This document shows, piece after piece, positions 11,444 to 22,500 of a stretch of DNA of 64,000 bases. The notes under the pieces are model-generated. The model worked only from the letters and a program-made list of their open reading frames with translations. It was not told the DNA's origin and did no database searches. Origin of the DNA: Planoprotostelium fungivorum (Eukaryota > Evosea > Variosea > Cavosteliida > Cavosteliaceae); contig MDYQ01000011.1 in assembly GCA_003024175.1 (NCBI GenBank), forward strand, positions 62,001 to 126,000. The letters are read 5' to 3'. A program made the position numbers and the translations under genes. Every line of letters starts with the position of its first letter. Positions within the stretch are counted from its first letter, which is position 1.

Positions 11444-13242
11444 TCACTTTCTCTTCTGTTTGAGAAGGAGGTGACCTTGATTCAACAGAGAGAGATCCAC
11501 AGTGCAAGGTCCTTGCATCCAAGGCTCACCATCGATCTGCGAACGTCAGTGTCACGTGTCAGAATGACAGATGTACCTGCGTGGGAACTTCTCCCACGGT
11601 TAGACGGAGCTGTACATGTTTTCCTTGGGCCAACCGCTTCCCACCTGACAGGTGACTCTTGATGGCTCCCTGTGTGGTCGTCAGTGTGATGAATGTAATG
11701 GAGTCATCATGTTCACCAGATGAAACGAACCCGTGACGGAGATGACCTCCATGAGACCATCACTGTAGGTCGGTGGTTGAAATCTCTGACGTAGATGAAT
11801 CTTTGTCTTTCGATGAAGATAGACAAGATGAGGATGGTTGATGATGATGATGATGATCTCCATCGTGTTTTCGATCGGATGTGAGTCATCTGATTTCACC
11901 TTGCTCTTCTTTCTACCCCACATATCCGCACCTCCCATGTAACTGGGTAGATTGATGATACATAGCCCCTCACTCTTCTCAGGAATGATGATCTCCTTCT
12001 CATCGACCACCAGGGTGACACCCTTCAGTACTGCACTGTGAAACATCTTGTTGCCTCCGATCGTGGCGTAACTGATGCCGTTAGATCGTGATGACAGCGA
12101 AATGTCACCTGAATTTGTTGTACAATCGACTGTTGAATTTCTCCGGATTTGCCGTTCTCCTCCGGTGAAATTCCAAGGCGATGGACGCGTCGATGCCTGC
12201 GAGATGTCAGCGAGATTTCTCCATCTACAACGAACCGATGCTGAAGTAATTATTCATGACGTTGACTTGTTTCAGTTCTTCGTAACCTCCTTCGGGCTTA
12301 GAAGGAGCAATCTTGAGGGACCATCTGATCGGGTGAGTCATGATGGACGTCTTCACATCACTCACCGGTCCAATTTTATGGGAACAGATGCTTCTACCCT
12401 CTTTAAGATGGGAACGATCTTCTGTCCCTCGTAACCTTCATCATCGTCAGACAATCACATCATATGAATGGGATGGATAAGAAATTGACCTGGTCCCCAG
12501 CCGATCGATCTAGCGAGATCGTTACCGGTACCGAGAGGAAGGACGGCGACCGGTGCTGCATTATCGATGTTGAGATCATCGATGGCGCTCAGAACCCAAC
12601 CGGCTGTACCGTCGCCTCCTGCGACGAGAATACGGGCCCTCGGAACGTGTTGAAACATCTGCAGGCTGCGATCGATTTAGACATCGTCGGGTGTGAATGT
12701 CGATCTGTCTAATTGCACAGAGGAAGATAAGGGATCCGTGTCTTCACCCATCTTTCGGCCCTCCATCGGCGAGATCGTGAACTTGGCAAGGATGAAACAA
12801 TTTTCGAAAGAGCTCTAAGAGCGTCACTCCCTGTTGGCCACCGCTCTTTCTGTTGATGAATACGCAGAGAGGATGGACTTCGGCGGGAATCTTGCTCGGG
12901 TCGATCTGTGTTTGTTGTGTCATTCAGAGGGCGATTGGAAATGAGTGAGTACCTTCCAACTGCTCACGTCCTTCCCTTCTTTATCTTGTATGATGATGGG
13001 GGTGACGGCACTGTTGGGTACAATCATTCCTTTCAACTGCTCGTGATATTTGTTTGTCGAGTCGCTGAGGATCGCGTTCCTCTCTTCATTGGATTCTGTG
13101 ATCCGATTAGACCTACGATGGCTGACATGATACCGATGGACATACCGGCCAGAGATTCAGGGCTGATCGAGTGAGGCGGTGAGGCATCTCCATGATGATC
13201 CTTGGCATCAATATCCTCTTCTTTGTTCGGGTTGTTGTCCAT
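11444..13242 (-). CDS. Diacylglycerol kinase, no C1 domains seen
   Basis: The start at 13242 gives an acidic N-terminus with a mildly hydrophobic stretch ([13 protein letters not shown]). The DAGK catalytic domain begins [14 protein letters not shown] and holds the ATP site [12 protein letters not shown] and [10 protein letters not shown]. The accessory domain contains [15 protein letters not shown] (split by an intron), [15 protein letters not shown] and the final [12 protein letters not shown]. The reaction is ATP-dependent phosphorylation of diacylglycerol to phosphatidic acid, which ends DAG signals. I find no Cys/His-rich C1 domain or EF hand, which resembles the short plant DGK clusters rather than animal or Dictyostelium DGKs. 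The intron at 12223-12232 starts directly with GTTCGTTGTAGAT. Confidence 0.9.
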
Positions 13243-13453
13243 CGCTGAGATTTTGGTTCAGTTGTGGCCGCAAGATTACTTTGTTGTAGAAGCACAACCA
13301 ACAAAAGGAGTTCCTTTATTCAGCGACACTAGCACACCTACCAGCCTCTGTCGACGGAACGATCGAGTTGTGTCCTCCCCTGATGTCTTCCTTTATCAAC
13401 TCTGTGAGTGCTGTGTGTCGACGTGAATCATCTCTCTTGTACAATACAATGGT

Positions 13454-14393
13454 TTATTTGCTGAGCTTTCCTCTTACGTTCGAGCGAACAGCAAAGGGGT
13501 CTGAGATGACGATCTCATCATGTTCTTCCCCGTCATCCGTCTCATAATGGATGACAAACTTTAACCGGAACTCGTCGCCGGAAGAGTTTTGAAGGATCTG
13601 TACCCATCAGCATCTCATTATGAGGCGATGGTCTCACCTTCAACATGAATTTGGGTGTGGATTGGGTGTCCAAGTCCAGGTCGTGAGTGAAACCCTCAGA
13701 TGGTGCCGTCTCCATCAGACCCTTGACTGTCCTCGAACCATCATCACACACGAGAGAAGCAGTGACGGAACAAGATACGATCTCTTCTCCATCGTGCTTT
13801 GGATTGACAATGACGATCGGATTGGGGCTGATGTATCTAGACTCTGAAGCGTAGCTCTTTCGTTGGAGGGAGTACGGTTGTTGTCGGAGTTGGAAACGTG
13901 CCGGTGGTGCCTCTTCCTTCGCTGGTTCTTCTTCTGCCGTTTCTTCATTCTCTTTGGTGTATGGTGGGAGAGTGGGTATGATGTTGCCGGCCGTTGAAGA
14001 GCTCTGCTCTTCCGCCTCGAACTTGAGAGGGTCTGAGGATATATCTACTGCAGGTGGGCTCTTTTCGTCTTCAGATGATTGGTCTGAGGATGTTTGGAGA
14101 TCGGCTGAAACGGGTGATGGACTGTTCGGGCTGCAGCTGCCGTTGATCCAATTGTATTGATCAAACTCGGTATGCATGGCAAAGATGTCTAATTCCTCAA
14201 GGTCGAAGGGCTTGAACTCGCTGAAGATGGCATCGCTCAGGGAATGCCCTTCTAAAAATTGGGTCGATGGCTCAGGTTTCACCAACTTGATCTCCCTCCA
14301 AACTGGAATCTTTGTGTCCACAGGGGCACTGCGCTTTCGGCTACCTCTAAATGGTGGTGTCGAGTCATAGAGTCGAATGAGGTTCGTCTCCAT
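13454..14393 (-). CDS. Unknown protein with conserved C-terminal beta-sandwich-like domain
   Basis: Starts M-E-T-N-L-I-R-L-Y-D-S-T-P-P-F-R-G and reads about 250 residues in one exon. The middle is acidic and Ser/Pro-rich (D-Q-S-S-E-D-E-K-S-P-P). The C-terminal part has alternating hydrophobic strands: N-P-I-V-I-V-N-P, S-C-S-V-T-A-S-L-V-C. A GTGAGA...TACAG intron then leads to I-L-Q-N-S-S-G-D-E-F-R-L-K-F-V-I-H-Y-E and V-I-S-D-P-F-A-V-R-S-N, with TAA at 13454-13456. Low-complexity regions plus one compact domain suggest a regulatory or transcription-related protein. The ending 'F-R-L-K-F...I-S-D-P-F-x-V-x-S-N' looks conserved, but I cannot name the family with confidence. No TM segment or signal peptide. 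Confidence 0.75.
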
Positions 14394-14839
14394 GATGCCG
14401 GTGGTGGTGTCTTGTCCTCGTCAGTGGACAAACTTACTCGCGAAGGATAAAATGCATTGGAGAATCACCTTCTTAACGAAATCTTCCGTACAGTTTAGGA
14501 GTGTTTCTGCAGGATCTCTCAATTCCTCACCGAGATGTTCCTGTCGCTCGTTTGTCACTCTGAAGGGTGCTTACCCTAAAAATAAGGAACAGTGTCTGTT
14601 CGTCTCGTTTAGAAGGACACAAGTCACGTTAACATACCACAATCAGGTGCGGAAGGATAAATGCGGCACCCATAAGCAATGGTGATGTCACGCCTTGGGA
14701 ATGTTACGAAAATTTTGCGTCTCTAGGGAGCTCCTTTTTCTAAACCCAACACGAGAATGATCCCCCTATGGTCGGATGAGGTCATTGGTCTGGTACTGCT
14801 CAGATCATTTTGAACGGATCGACATATTCATGAGCATCG
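14394..14839. other. Intergenic stretch, nothing recognised
   Basis: About 450 bp upstream of the minus-strand unknown gene. All frames are interrupted, and I see no RNA gene, repeat or motif copy here. It probably holds the promoter of the gene starting at 14393. Confidence 0.4.
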
Positions 14840-15187
14840 GTAGCAACATGGATATGTGAGATTAGACTTGCACAGCGCCAAGTTAGAAGAAAGGTGGTGA
14901 ATGGATTGGAACAAGATCGATCTATTGAGTGAGATTCCCACATGACGATGACATCTGAAGACATGATCAGAAGAAGAAGAGTTGGCCGAGAAGATAGAGA
15001 AACATCCAGAGAATGGACCCAAGATCGTGACGCTATCGGCCGGAGGGAGGGAAGAGGCTGCGACACACTAGTTGAGATGATCGAAAAATTCTTCAGAGAC
15101 AGGGACGAGGGGGAGTTGAAACCACCTCACATACCGAAGAAGCCAGGGGATGATATGTCAGACATCCTAGACAAGAGGAGAAAATAA
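14840..15187 (+). CDS. Probable small charged protein, exon structure uncertain
   Basis: The last exon is supported by a frame ending D-D-M-S-D-I-L-D-K-R-R-K with TAA at 15185-15187, which overlaps an AATAAA signal as in other genes here. Its upstream part is Arg/Glu-rich (M-I-R-R-R-R-V-G-R-E-D). A competing frame through the same bases reads E-L-A-E-K-I-E-K-H-P-E-N-G-P-K-I-V, which looks equally protein-like, so the splice pattern is not settled. An ATG at 14942 would give an 81-aa product. Upstream exons down to about 14840 (H-G-Y-V-R-L-D-L-H-S-A-K) are possible. No family recognised. Confidence 0.35.
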
Positions 15188-15188
15188 A
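15183..15188 (+). terminator. Poly(A) signal overlapping a stop codon
   Basis: AATAAA at 15183-15188 contains the TAA stop (15185-15187) of the small charged protein. Confidence 0.45.
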
Positions 15189-15496
15189 TCGATGCGGAAA
15201 CAGAACCACGAGATGAATAAATCAGTACATCAATGCAAAGGTACATCAGCCACCTTCGATCGATCATCTAATCACGTGACAGATCTATGAAGAATTGATT
15301 GTACCATTCTTCAATCGGGTGAGGGATTGATCGTGATTGCTGTTCAGAATCCAATGATGATCGTGATCTTCGCAGACTCGACTACAGGATCGGAGAAGAA
15401 CTCTAACAAATAAACCGGTCTTCGTCGGTTCGCATTTCGAAATGTACGATGTGTTGCAGGTGCCTTCTGTAAAGTCTGATGTGTGATGTCCACAAG

Positions 15497-15992
15497 CTAA
15501 TTCATCCAAATAATAACCCTCTTGACCGTGGCGGTCTCATAGAGGAGCCATCGCACCTCGTGATCCCGATAGGGCGGAACGAAAACTGACGAGAAGGGAG
15601 GGATTTACGCAGTTTGTGGCACCGGCAAATCATTTTCTGCTCGGCACACAAAGCAGCAACCACAAAGCTATACAGCCGCAACAACGATGGAACATCTTAT
15701 CGAAGATCTCGTTTGAGATACAAATGACGACGGTTGAACACACCACTTGACAAGAACTCCTTCAACACCTCTGATCAAGAGCATATGGGCTTACGACCTC
15801 TTTGGCATCTCATTGGAATCCCTTCGGAAGCCGATCTCTTGACTACCCCCACATCCGTCCTCTGTAGCTCTCGTTCTACCTCATGAAAGGCTCCTCTACG
15901 GATATCCTACTATCTTCAGATATCGACCGACAGAGACAAGATTCTACAATGGACTGATCTAACGGGCTGAACACCTTCAAGAGGACACTCAT
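15497..15992 (-). CDS. Candidate small spliced gene, doubtful
   Basis: On the minus strand an ATG at 15992 opens M-S-V-L-L-K-V-F-S-P-L-D-Q-S-I-V-E-S-C-L, about 38 codons long. Short open pieces with plausible GTAG/GTAA donors follow, and a last piece reads F-V-P-P-Y-R-D-H-E-V-R-W-L-L-Y-E-T-A with TAG at 15497-15499. A C-R-C-H-K-L cluster just before it recalls a small zinc ribbon. The phase of the joins is ambiguous and other frames compete, so this may be chance. No family named. Confidence 0.25.
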
Positions 15993-16229
15993 TTGCACGA
16001 GAGAAGACAAGAACGTGTCCCCAGCCACCAACGACCCTCTCAAATGACAGTGATCACAAAGTAGCTTCTGCTCTCCTTTCGAGGATGATCACAGACTGTC
16101 GTCCCTGAGTTGGCGATGTGAGGTGACGGTGTTGCTATCAGGAGGCAGACCGACAACCGATGGAAGAAGTACGGCCAGTATTGCCTTCGGGCAGAAAACT
16201 GTACGTCTTTGCATCGACCGCACAGATGA

Positions 16230-16388
16230 AGTCACGAAAGTGTTTGATTCTGGCCGGAGTGGAGCAACCCTTTCGAGGGTCTCTACGGTGAAGGCAGGCG
16301 AGTGTCTGACGAGGCTGTGGTGTACGGAGTATGGCCGTACCCAGCCCAGGTAGAACATCGGCGTTCCTTCTTCACTCGTGTGCATTGA
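16230..16388 (+). CDS. Possible 3' end of a plus-strand gene inside the duplicated region
   Basis: An open frame reads E-W-S-N-P-F-E-G-L-Y-G-E-G-R-R-V-S-D, then A-V-V-Y-G-V-W-P-Y-P-A-Q, and ends at a TGA (16386-16388). An AATAAA-like site follows near 16424. The second copy of the repeat keeps this frame with few changes, which mildly favours coding. Upstream exons cannot be placed with confidence. A Cys-containing minus-strand frame over the same bases (G-D-W-S-Q-C-T-R) competes with it. Confidence 0.3.
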
Positions 16389-16867
16389 GACCAATCACCG
16401 GCACACTGTGCACGAAGGCTCAACTTTGAATAAATCGAACTGTATTCAATCCGTTTCTTTTCTCTGTACTCCATCTGAACATGATAAAGAGAAGATCGTT
16501 GGTGCGTATCTTTCTATACTCCTCTCGTTTTCCAAAACCAAACGCTGTACCAGCACTCCACATCGTCCACCCACAAAGACAAGAAGGAAATGGTGACGTT
16601 CGTGTTGATGGTCGCGGGCAAGTTGGTCGAAATGTTGGCGGCTGATACAATCTGAGAGACATTGGAGACGTTGCGGCCAGGTGTAGAACGATGTTGGTAC
16701 CAATCAGCGGCCCAATTTGGATTTAAAATTATTTTTTTCATTTCGAGGAAAGGACGCATGCGATGAGCACAGAGAAGTTCTACAAGTATGGAACCTACGA
16801 ATGGGGCAGATCGTATCCACCCAAACACGAAAAACTGGATTATAAATGTGCAGTCAGGTGGGCAGGA
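16296..16867 (+). repeat. Tandem duplication, copy 1 (about 570 bp)
   Basis: This block resembles 16869-17439 over most of its length (unit offset 573 bp), with substitutions and several indels. It ends in a copy of the first exon of the gene at 17338 (an ATG at about 16763 with the same M-S-T-E-K-F-Y-K-Y-G start), cut at the N. It contains about 70 bp in its middle that copy 2 lacks or replaces. Confidence 0.85.
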
Positions 16868-16868
16868 N
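16868..16868. other. Ambiguous base N at the duplication junction
   Basis: The only non-ACGT base in the window lies exactly between the two repeat copies, which points to an uncertain assembly join. Confidence 0.95.
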
Positions 16869-17439
16869 AGGCGAGTGTCTGACGAGGCTGTGGTGTACGG
16901 GGTATGGCCGTACCCAGCCCAGGTAGAGCATCGGCGTTCCTTCTTCACTCGTGTGCATTGAGACCAATCACCCACACTGTGCACGAAGGCTCAACTTTGA
17001 ATAAATCGAACTGTATTCAATCCGTTTCTTTTCTCTGTACTCCATCTGAACATGATAATGAGAAGATCGTTGACCGATAAATTCGTGAAAGACAAGAAGG
17101 AAATGGTGACGTTCGTGTGATGGTCGCGGGCAAGTTGGTCGAAATGTTGACGACGGCCGATACAATCTCAGATATTGGAGACGTTGCGGCCAGGTAGAAC
17201 GATGTTGGGTAATATCGTGACGTCGACTGAAATGGTGAGAAGAGTTGAGAGGTTGGACGGCCCAATTAGCGGCCCAATTAGCGGCCCAATTTGGATTTAA
17301 AATTATTTTTCATTTCGAGGAAAGGACGCATGCGATGAGCACAGAGAAGTTCTACAAGTATGGAACCTACGAATGGGGCAGATCGTATCCACCCAAACAC
17401 GAAAAACTGGATTATAAATGTGCAGTCAGGTGGGAAGGA
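16869..17439 (+). repeat. Tandem duplication, copy 2
   Basis: Second copy of the block at 16296. It includes a segment of about 60 bp (around 17215-17268) missing from copy 1 and a 12-bp triplet repeat, then runs into the intact first exon of the gene at 17338. Confidence 0.85.
17257..17292 (+). repeat. Three tandem 12-bp units (GCGGCCCAATTA type)
   Basis: Three head-to-tail copies of a 12-mer, the first and last each with one change. Copy 1 of the duplication has only a single unit at the matching place, so the array expanded or contracted between copies. Confidence 0.85.
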
Positions 17440-19518
17440 ATCGTCGTGATGATTATTACATGTCTGATTGAAGACCATGCAGGATCCACCATTTCGTCAG
17501 AAAGATGGAGAAAAAGCAAGGTTGTGACTGGTTGGGAGAGATCTTCGAGAGAAGTGTGGAGGATCTGAGTCAGTCTGACAAGTTTGAGATCATCTACACC
17601 ATGAATCAACTCAAAGAGAAGGTTAGAATGTACCAATACGACGTGAGGATCGAGAGACATTGTACGATCTCACATATCACAGCTACCGAGAAGGACGGGC
17701 GATGCGGTATATTCTAGACGACCTGAATCAGAGGCGAAAGACCGAGAAGATCGCTTCGATGAAGCCGTTCGTCATCACAAACTGGATCCAACATTATCGA
17801 TACTGAAGAATTTGGAGAACAAAATCAAAGCGGGAGATCACTTGAGAGTGGCACAGATCTATCAATCGATCAGAGTTCTTCATAACGTGAGCCGTCTCTT
17901 TCCTCCATCACTCATTGTAACAGAAACCTCTGGAGGGAGAGGATAGAAAGAAGAAGAAGAAAGATAAGAACGAAGAGAAGGAGAAGAGAGACAAGAAAGA
18001 TAAGAATGAGCAGAAGGAGAAGGCGAAGAAGAAAATGTCCTCAGAGTCGAGCGACAGTAGTAGCGCTGAAGATATGGTGATGCATCATCATCATCAACCA
18101 TCCTAATTCAAAAAGCCGAGGAAGAAGAAGAAGATGGAACAAAACCAATCGGACAGTGAAGACGATTTACATTCCTTCATCGAACGCGATCTGGTGATGA
18201 CCATGACCCGATGCCCACCATCTCACGACATCAGGAGAGAGACAAGTCCTCAGAAGAGAAGAAGAGAGAGAGGATGGAGAGTGCAGAAGAAATCCACGCG
18301 AGGCAGGAGAGAAAAGTGAAATACAAATCCAGTCAGAGGAGACAAGAGGAAGAAGAAGAGAGAGAAGAAGAGACCGAGGAGGTGCACGAGGGAAGAGATT
18401 ACAAGAGACACTACGCCACGAAGGCCTCCATGTCTGCACCCAAATTGAGTCAAGCCAACAAGAAGAAGGACAAGGTGGTCATCGAGCTGAGCAGCGACGA
18501 GTCTGCACCGGAGAAGGTGTGGGAAGATATGTCAGATTGACATGTGACATCTGACGTGAAAAGGAGTACGATCTGGGAACAGATGAGATGATGATGAACG
18601 ATCCGGGGGTGAGAGATTACATGGAGGAGGTGAGAACTACGGCGGCACGAATATTTGAGACCCACCGCCGTAGTGGTCCGTACCATCACCACCGTCTACA
18701 ACGCAATCCAACGCGACGAGAGGGCCGGAGGTAGACACAAAGTACAGCTTGGAGATGATGGAGGAATTGCTGGTCGAAGTGTGCTTGGAATACATTCATC
18801 ACAGAGAAGAACAGACACTCGTCATTGAAGCTGCCTTCAGCAATTTCAGACAAGTGACCGAATTGAAATTGGTGAGAAGAGAGCCGAAATAGAACTCAAG
18901 TCCAATAGAGATCGGCCATGAGCCTCATCGGTGATAAGCTGCCAGCCATCCAAGAGAAGAATTACAAGACACCCTTCAAAGGAGCCGTACCCAAAGATGA
19001 CGCAGAGGCTACCGCTCTCAAGCTTCACAAGAAGGTGGGGACGAACGTGAGGCTGTAGGCTGATCGTAAGAAAGAACGAGGCCGCTCTCATCGAGAAGCT
19101 GAATTCTAAATTGGGAAGGCCACTGGCCAATTCATCGCAGAGGGTGCTTCTGATGACTACGTATCTGAGAGATTGTGCGAGGACTTTATTCAGTCAGTGC
19201 ATCGATCAGGTGAGAATCACCCTCCCCCGTGTGTCAACGTCTAACAGCACTTTCTCATGCACCGACGTCTGAAGCACTGGACAATACCGAAAGAGAACGA
19301 AGAGGTCATCAAATACATGGTACTCCCCTCTATCCTCACACTCTCTCACACACTCACAGGCACTCTCGGCTCTATTGGAGGATAAGAAGCTCCTGGAATT
19401 CTTTCAACTCATGCTCAAGCAGAGGAACGAACGAGTGGAGAGAAAGAAGAGAGAAGAGAAGGATGAAGAGAGAGAAGAGAAGGATGAGGAGAGAAGAGAG
19501 AGAAGAGGAATAGAATAA
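17338..19518 (+). CDS. Unknown multi-exon protein with Lys/Glu-rich (KEKE) middle
   Basis: Starts M-S-T-E-K-F-Y-K-Y-G-T-Y-E-W-G-R-S-Y-P-P. Exons continue with Q-G-C-D-W-L-G-E-I-F-E-R-S-V-E-D-L, L-K-N-L-E-N-K-I-K-A-G-D-H-L-R-V-A, and a long K/E/D-rich stretch. Then come E-Y-D-L-G-T-D-E-M-M-M-N, L-E-M-M-E-E-L-L-V-E-V, L-I-E-K-L-N-S-K-L-G-R-P-L-A and F-F-Q-L-M-L-K-Q-R-N-E-R. The final exon is an E/K/R coil ending at TAA 19516-19518. One join (about 18518-18565) needs an unusual GTGTGG donor. If it is not used, the protein ends at 18540 and a second gene starts after it. The charge pattern suggests a nuclear or RNA-processing scaffold, but I do not recognise the family. Its promoter lies in the duplicated block. 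The stop is three bases from the end of the DIS3L2 gene. Confidence 0.65.
18636..18674 (+). other. Intronic perfect inverted repeat (10-bp arms)
   Basis: ACTACGGCGG at 18636-18645 and CCGCCGTAGT at 18665-18674 are exact reverse complements with a 19-nt loop, inside the intron that starts GTGAGAAC at about 18630. The transcript could form a strong GC-rich hairpin. Confidence 0.8.
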
Positions 19519-19519
19519 A
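19514..19519 (+). terminator. Poly(A) signal overlapping a stop codon
   Basis: AATAAA contains the TAA stop (19516-19518) of the upstream gene. The convergent DIS3L2-like gene stops at 19522, so any 3' UTR must run into the neighbour's coding strand. Confidence 0.55.
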
Positions 19520-19521
19520 AT

Positions 19522-22500
19522 CTATTTGAAAGAGTAGGCGGGACGATAAGTGACCTCGAAGTCCATGGGGAACTTGTCCTTCTTGATGGCAACCATCACA
19601 CTCAATACATCCAACGTGCTGATCTGTGTCACATGTCCTTCCTTCCACAGTCCTCCCTTCTCCTCCACTGCTGGTAGAATGGGTACGACCTCTTGTGCTT
19701 CTTCCCTCTTTGTGTCGTTCTCTTTCTCCTTCTTCTCCTTCTTCTTCTTCTCCTTCTTTCCTTCGTTCTTCTGTTCTCTCTGTCAGTCTCACATGTCTCT
19801 GAGATATACGATCGCACAGTGTCATGATGTATATGGAATGACTCACGATGGATTCTTTCGTTGCCCCCGGGGCAGCCCACACAAGAGTGATGGACTTGGC
19901 TTCTGAATCATACTTGTGACTCCTGAGAGGAAGGTCCTCCGTGTAGAGCTTGATCTCGATGTTGAGAGAGGGAACGATGCACGTGATGTAACGATCTCCA
20001 ATGGAGATGGCCACCACCTCTGCAATCCTAGGCTTATACTTGAGCATCACGCACAAGAACAATTTAGACGATGCCTCCTGCGCTTTCCTCGACGCCAGCT
20101 TCCTGTCGTTACAGTGGGTGGCCATCTACAACGAGTCAATCTCCCCCTCCTTTCTCTCTCTCACCTTTGTGACTTGGATCTTCTGAGGTAGAGTGTTCAT
20201 CACTTGTTTCACTTGATCTGATTTTACATCTTCCGCTTGTTCAATGGTGAGTGCCGCCTGCAACAATCGATGCACGATGATATCGGGATACCTCCATCGT
20301 GTGAGTCTTGTCCACCTCTATCCTTTCACCTTCGAATGGGACTGGTAAAGTGTGTGTACTCCTCCACGTTGAGTGCATAGTGATGCCACTGCTCCCTCTC
20401 TAAATCTCCCGTGCAGAAGTATTTGGCCAGCTGCATGGAGCGTGTTCCCAGTGTCTGTATGGCGCTGAACTTGGATCGGTTCATTGTAGATCGCAGTTGA
20501 TCCAATGAATCGGAGAAAGTCTTCGAATCGGTGACGTTCATGGGCAGTTGTAGTTCTTCGCACATTTCTGCGAATCCACTCAGCCTCCTCTCCACCGGGT
20601 TGACGTGGTTACGCAACAGCGCGATGTCCGGAAAACTCGATGAAATCTTGAGAGCTACCCTCATGTTGGCCAGTAGCATGAACTCTTCAATCATGTGGTT
20701 GGCCTCTTTCGTGACGTACTCGTACACTTCGATGGGATTACCGTTGTCGTCCAATTTGAATCCCAATTTAGAGTTGTTCATGGTGATGGATCCGTTCTCG
20801 TATCTTGATTTACGAAGGTGTTGGGCGATGGAATGCATGGCCAGGATGTCACGCGACATCTCTGGTACGGTGTGACCGTCGTAGGGGCCCAGTTGGGAAT
20901 GGGTGGCTGGGAGATCTACAACGATGAGTGGTTGCCGTGGTGACGATATGTCACCTGTCTCGGTGATTTCCGACCAGTTTTCTTTCAGTTTTCCTTCGAT
21001 GACGTACTGAGCGACGTTGTACGACATCTTGGAGCAGGATCGAATGACAGTCCTACCCAGCCACTCCTTCAGTACCTGTTCAAACGTAAGAGACGATGGT
21101 CACGTGATCACCTCACCTCTCCCTGGGGTGACAGAGTCCATACACAACTGAATGCCAATCGATCTACACCTGGATTGAGACTGCACAAGTTCTCGCAGAG
21201 AACGTTGGGTAACATGGTGATGGCCTTCTGGATGAGGTACACCGTTGTAGATCGATGCAGGGCCTCGGCATCGACGGGCGTACCGGGACGTACAAAGTAA
21301 GATACGTCGGCAATGTGCACTCCGACCTGTCGACGTTGAACGTTCTGAGAAATTTCCGAGAAATCACCTCGAAATTTCCATCCTCGAGTGGAATGATGTG
21401 GAGGGCATCATCTAGATCTCTCGCCGTGGGTGGATCTATGGTGAAGATCCTCTGCTTCCTCAGATCTCTCCTCTGTCGAATCTCCTCCTCCGTGATCTCG
21501 TACTGATTCGTCGGAATCGAATCTGGATGACGTCATGACACGTCACAGGTCACGTGACCCACCGAGTATCTCCTTCGACCAGGGTTGGTCGGCCCAGGTG
21601 ATGCGGTTGACGCACAAGAGTGAGTCTGTCTCAGGTTGAATGTCACCCGCCTCACCCATGACTCGAATGAAGCGACCTTCAGGCCTCCACATCGTGGACT
21701 TCCACTCGAGCATCTCGCAGTAGACGAGTTTTCCCTTGTATTTCTCCGGGTGGGAGTAGAAGTCGGGAACACCGTTGATGGGAATCATCATCTTGGGAAT
21801 CTTGACGTCGGTGGGAACGAAAATGGCCCAGCGGTCGCCCGATTTGACTTGGCCGTCACCACTGTTTGTTTCCAGGAAGCCGATCTACAAGGGTGAGCGG
21901 TGGATTTTGTTTCGTGTGGATGTTGACACACACCTGGTGTTGACTGTGCTTCGTCTCTACAACGGAGACGACTTTACCGGCAGGTTGTACGGGTTGACCC
22001 GCCTTGTTGACGAATGGCTTCTCTTGTGTCATGAGTCTACCCTTCTGCATGGGCCCTGGAGATGTCAGAAAGTCTCAGAGTCTCATGGTCTCCACCTTCG
22101 GGGGTGAGGGTGATGGCCAGCTCGTTGTCTTGGAGAGTTGTAGATGCCACTCGGTCGGTCAATTCGTCGACCTTTGATTTGACGGGTGTGTTCTCTGCAC
22201 TGCTGGGTTCACCTTCGTCTTCTGATTCTGATCCTTCGTCTTCGCTCTGTTGATCGAGTCAATCGATGAGTCGATGGGATGATGATGCAAAGACCTGATC
22301 ATCCGTGCGAACGACTGGAATGTCTTCCGTCGCCTCTTCTTTGACGTCCTTGAGGATCTTCCACTTTTCTACGTCCAAGTACAATTCTACAACGACAATG
22401 TCTCCCTCCAATGCTCGATTTCTCGTGCCTTGTCCATCGACAAAGACATCGAGAGCCATACCTGCTTCACGTTCAGTTGAAGTGATGAAAGAGATGCATC

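Noticed and set aside
16283-16984. Thrombospondin-like repeat (W-S-Q-C-T) on the minus strand of the duplication
   Set aside because: It is a single short match with no further cysteine pattern, and the opposite strand offers a frame ending near a poly(A) signal.
19415-20125. Long K/E/R-rich minus-strand frame of 236 aa read as one exon
   Set aside because: Its start is the real DIS3L2 exon, but it runs through introns and past the true end at 19522. The extra length is an artefact of low-complexity A/G-rich DNA.
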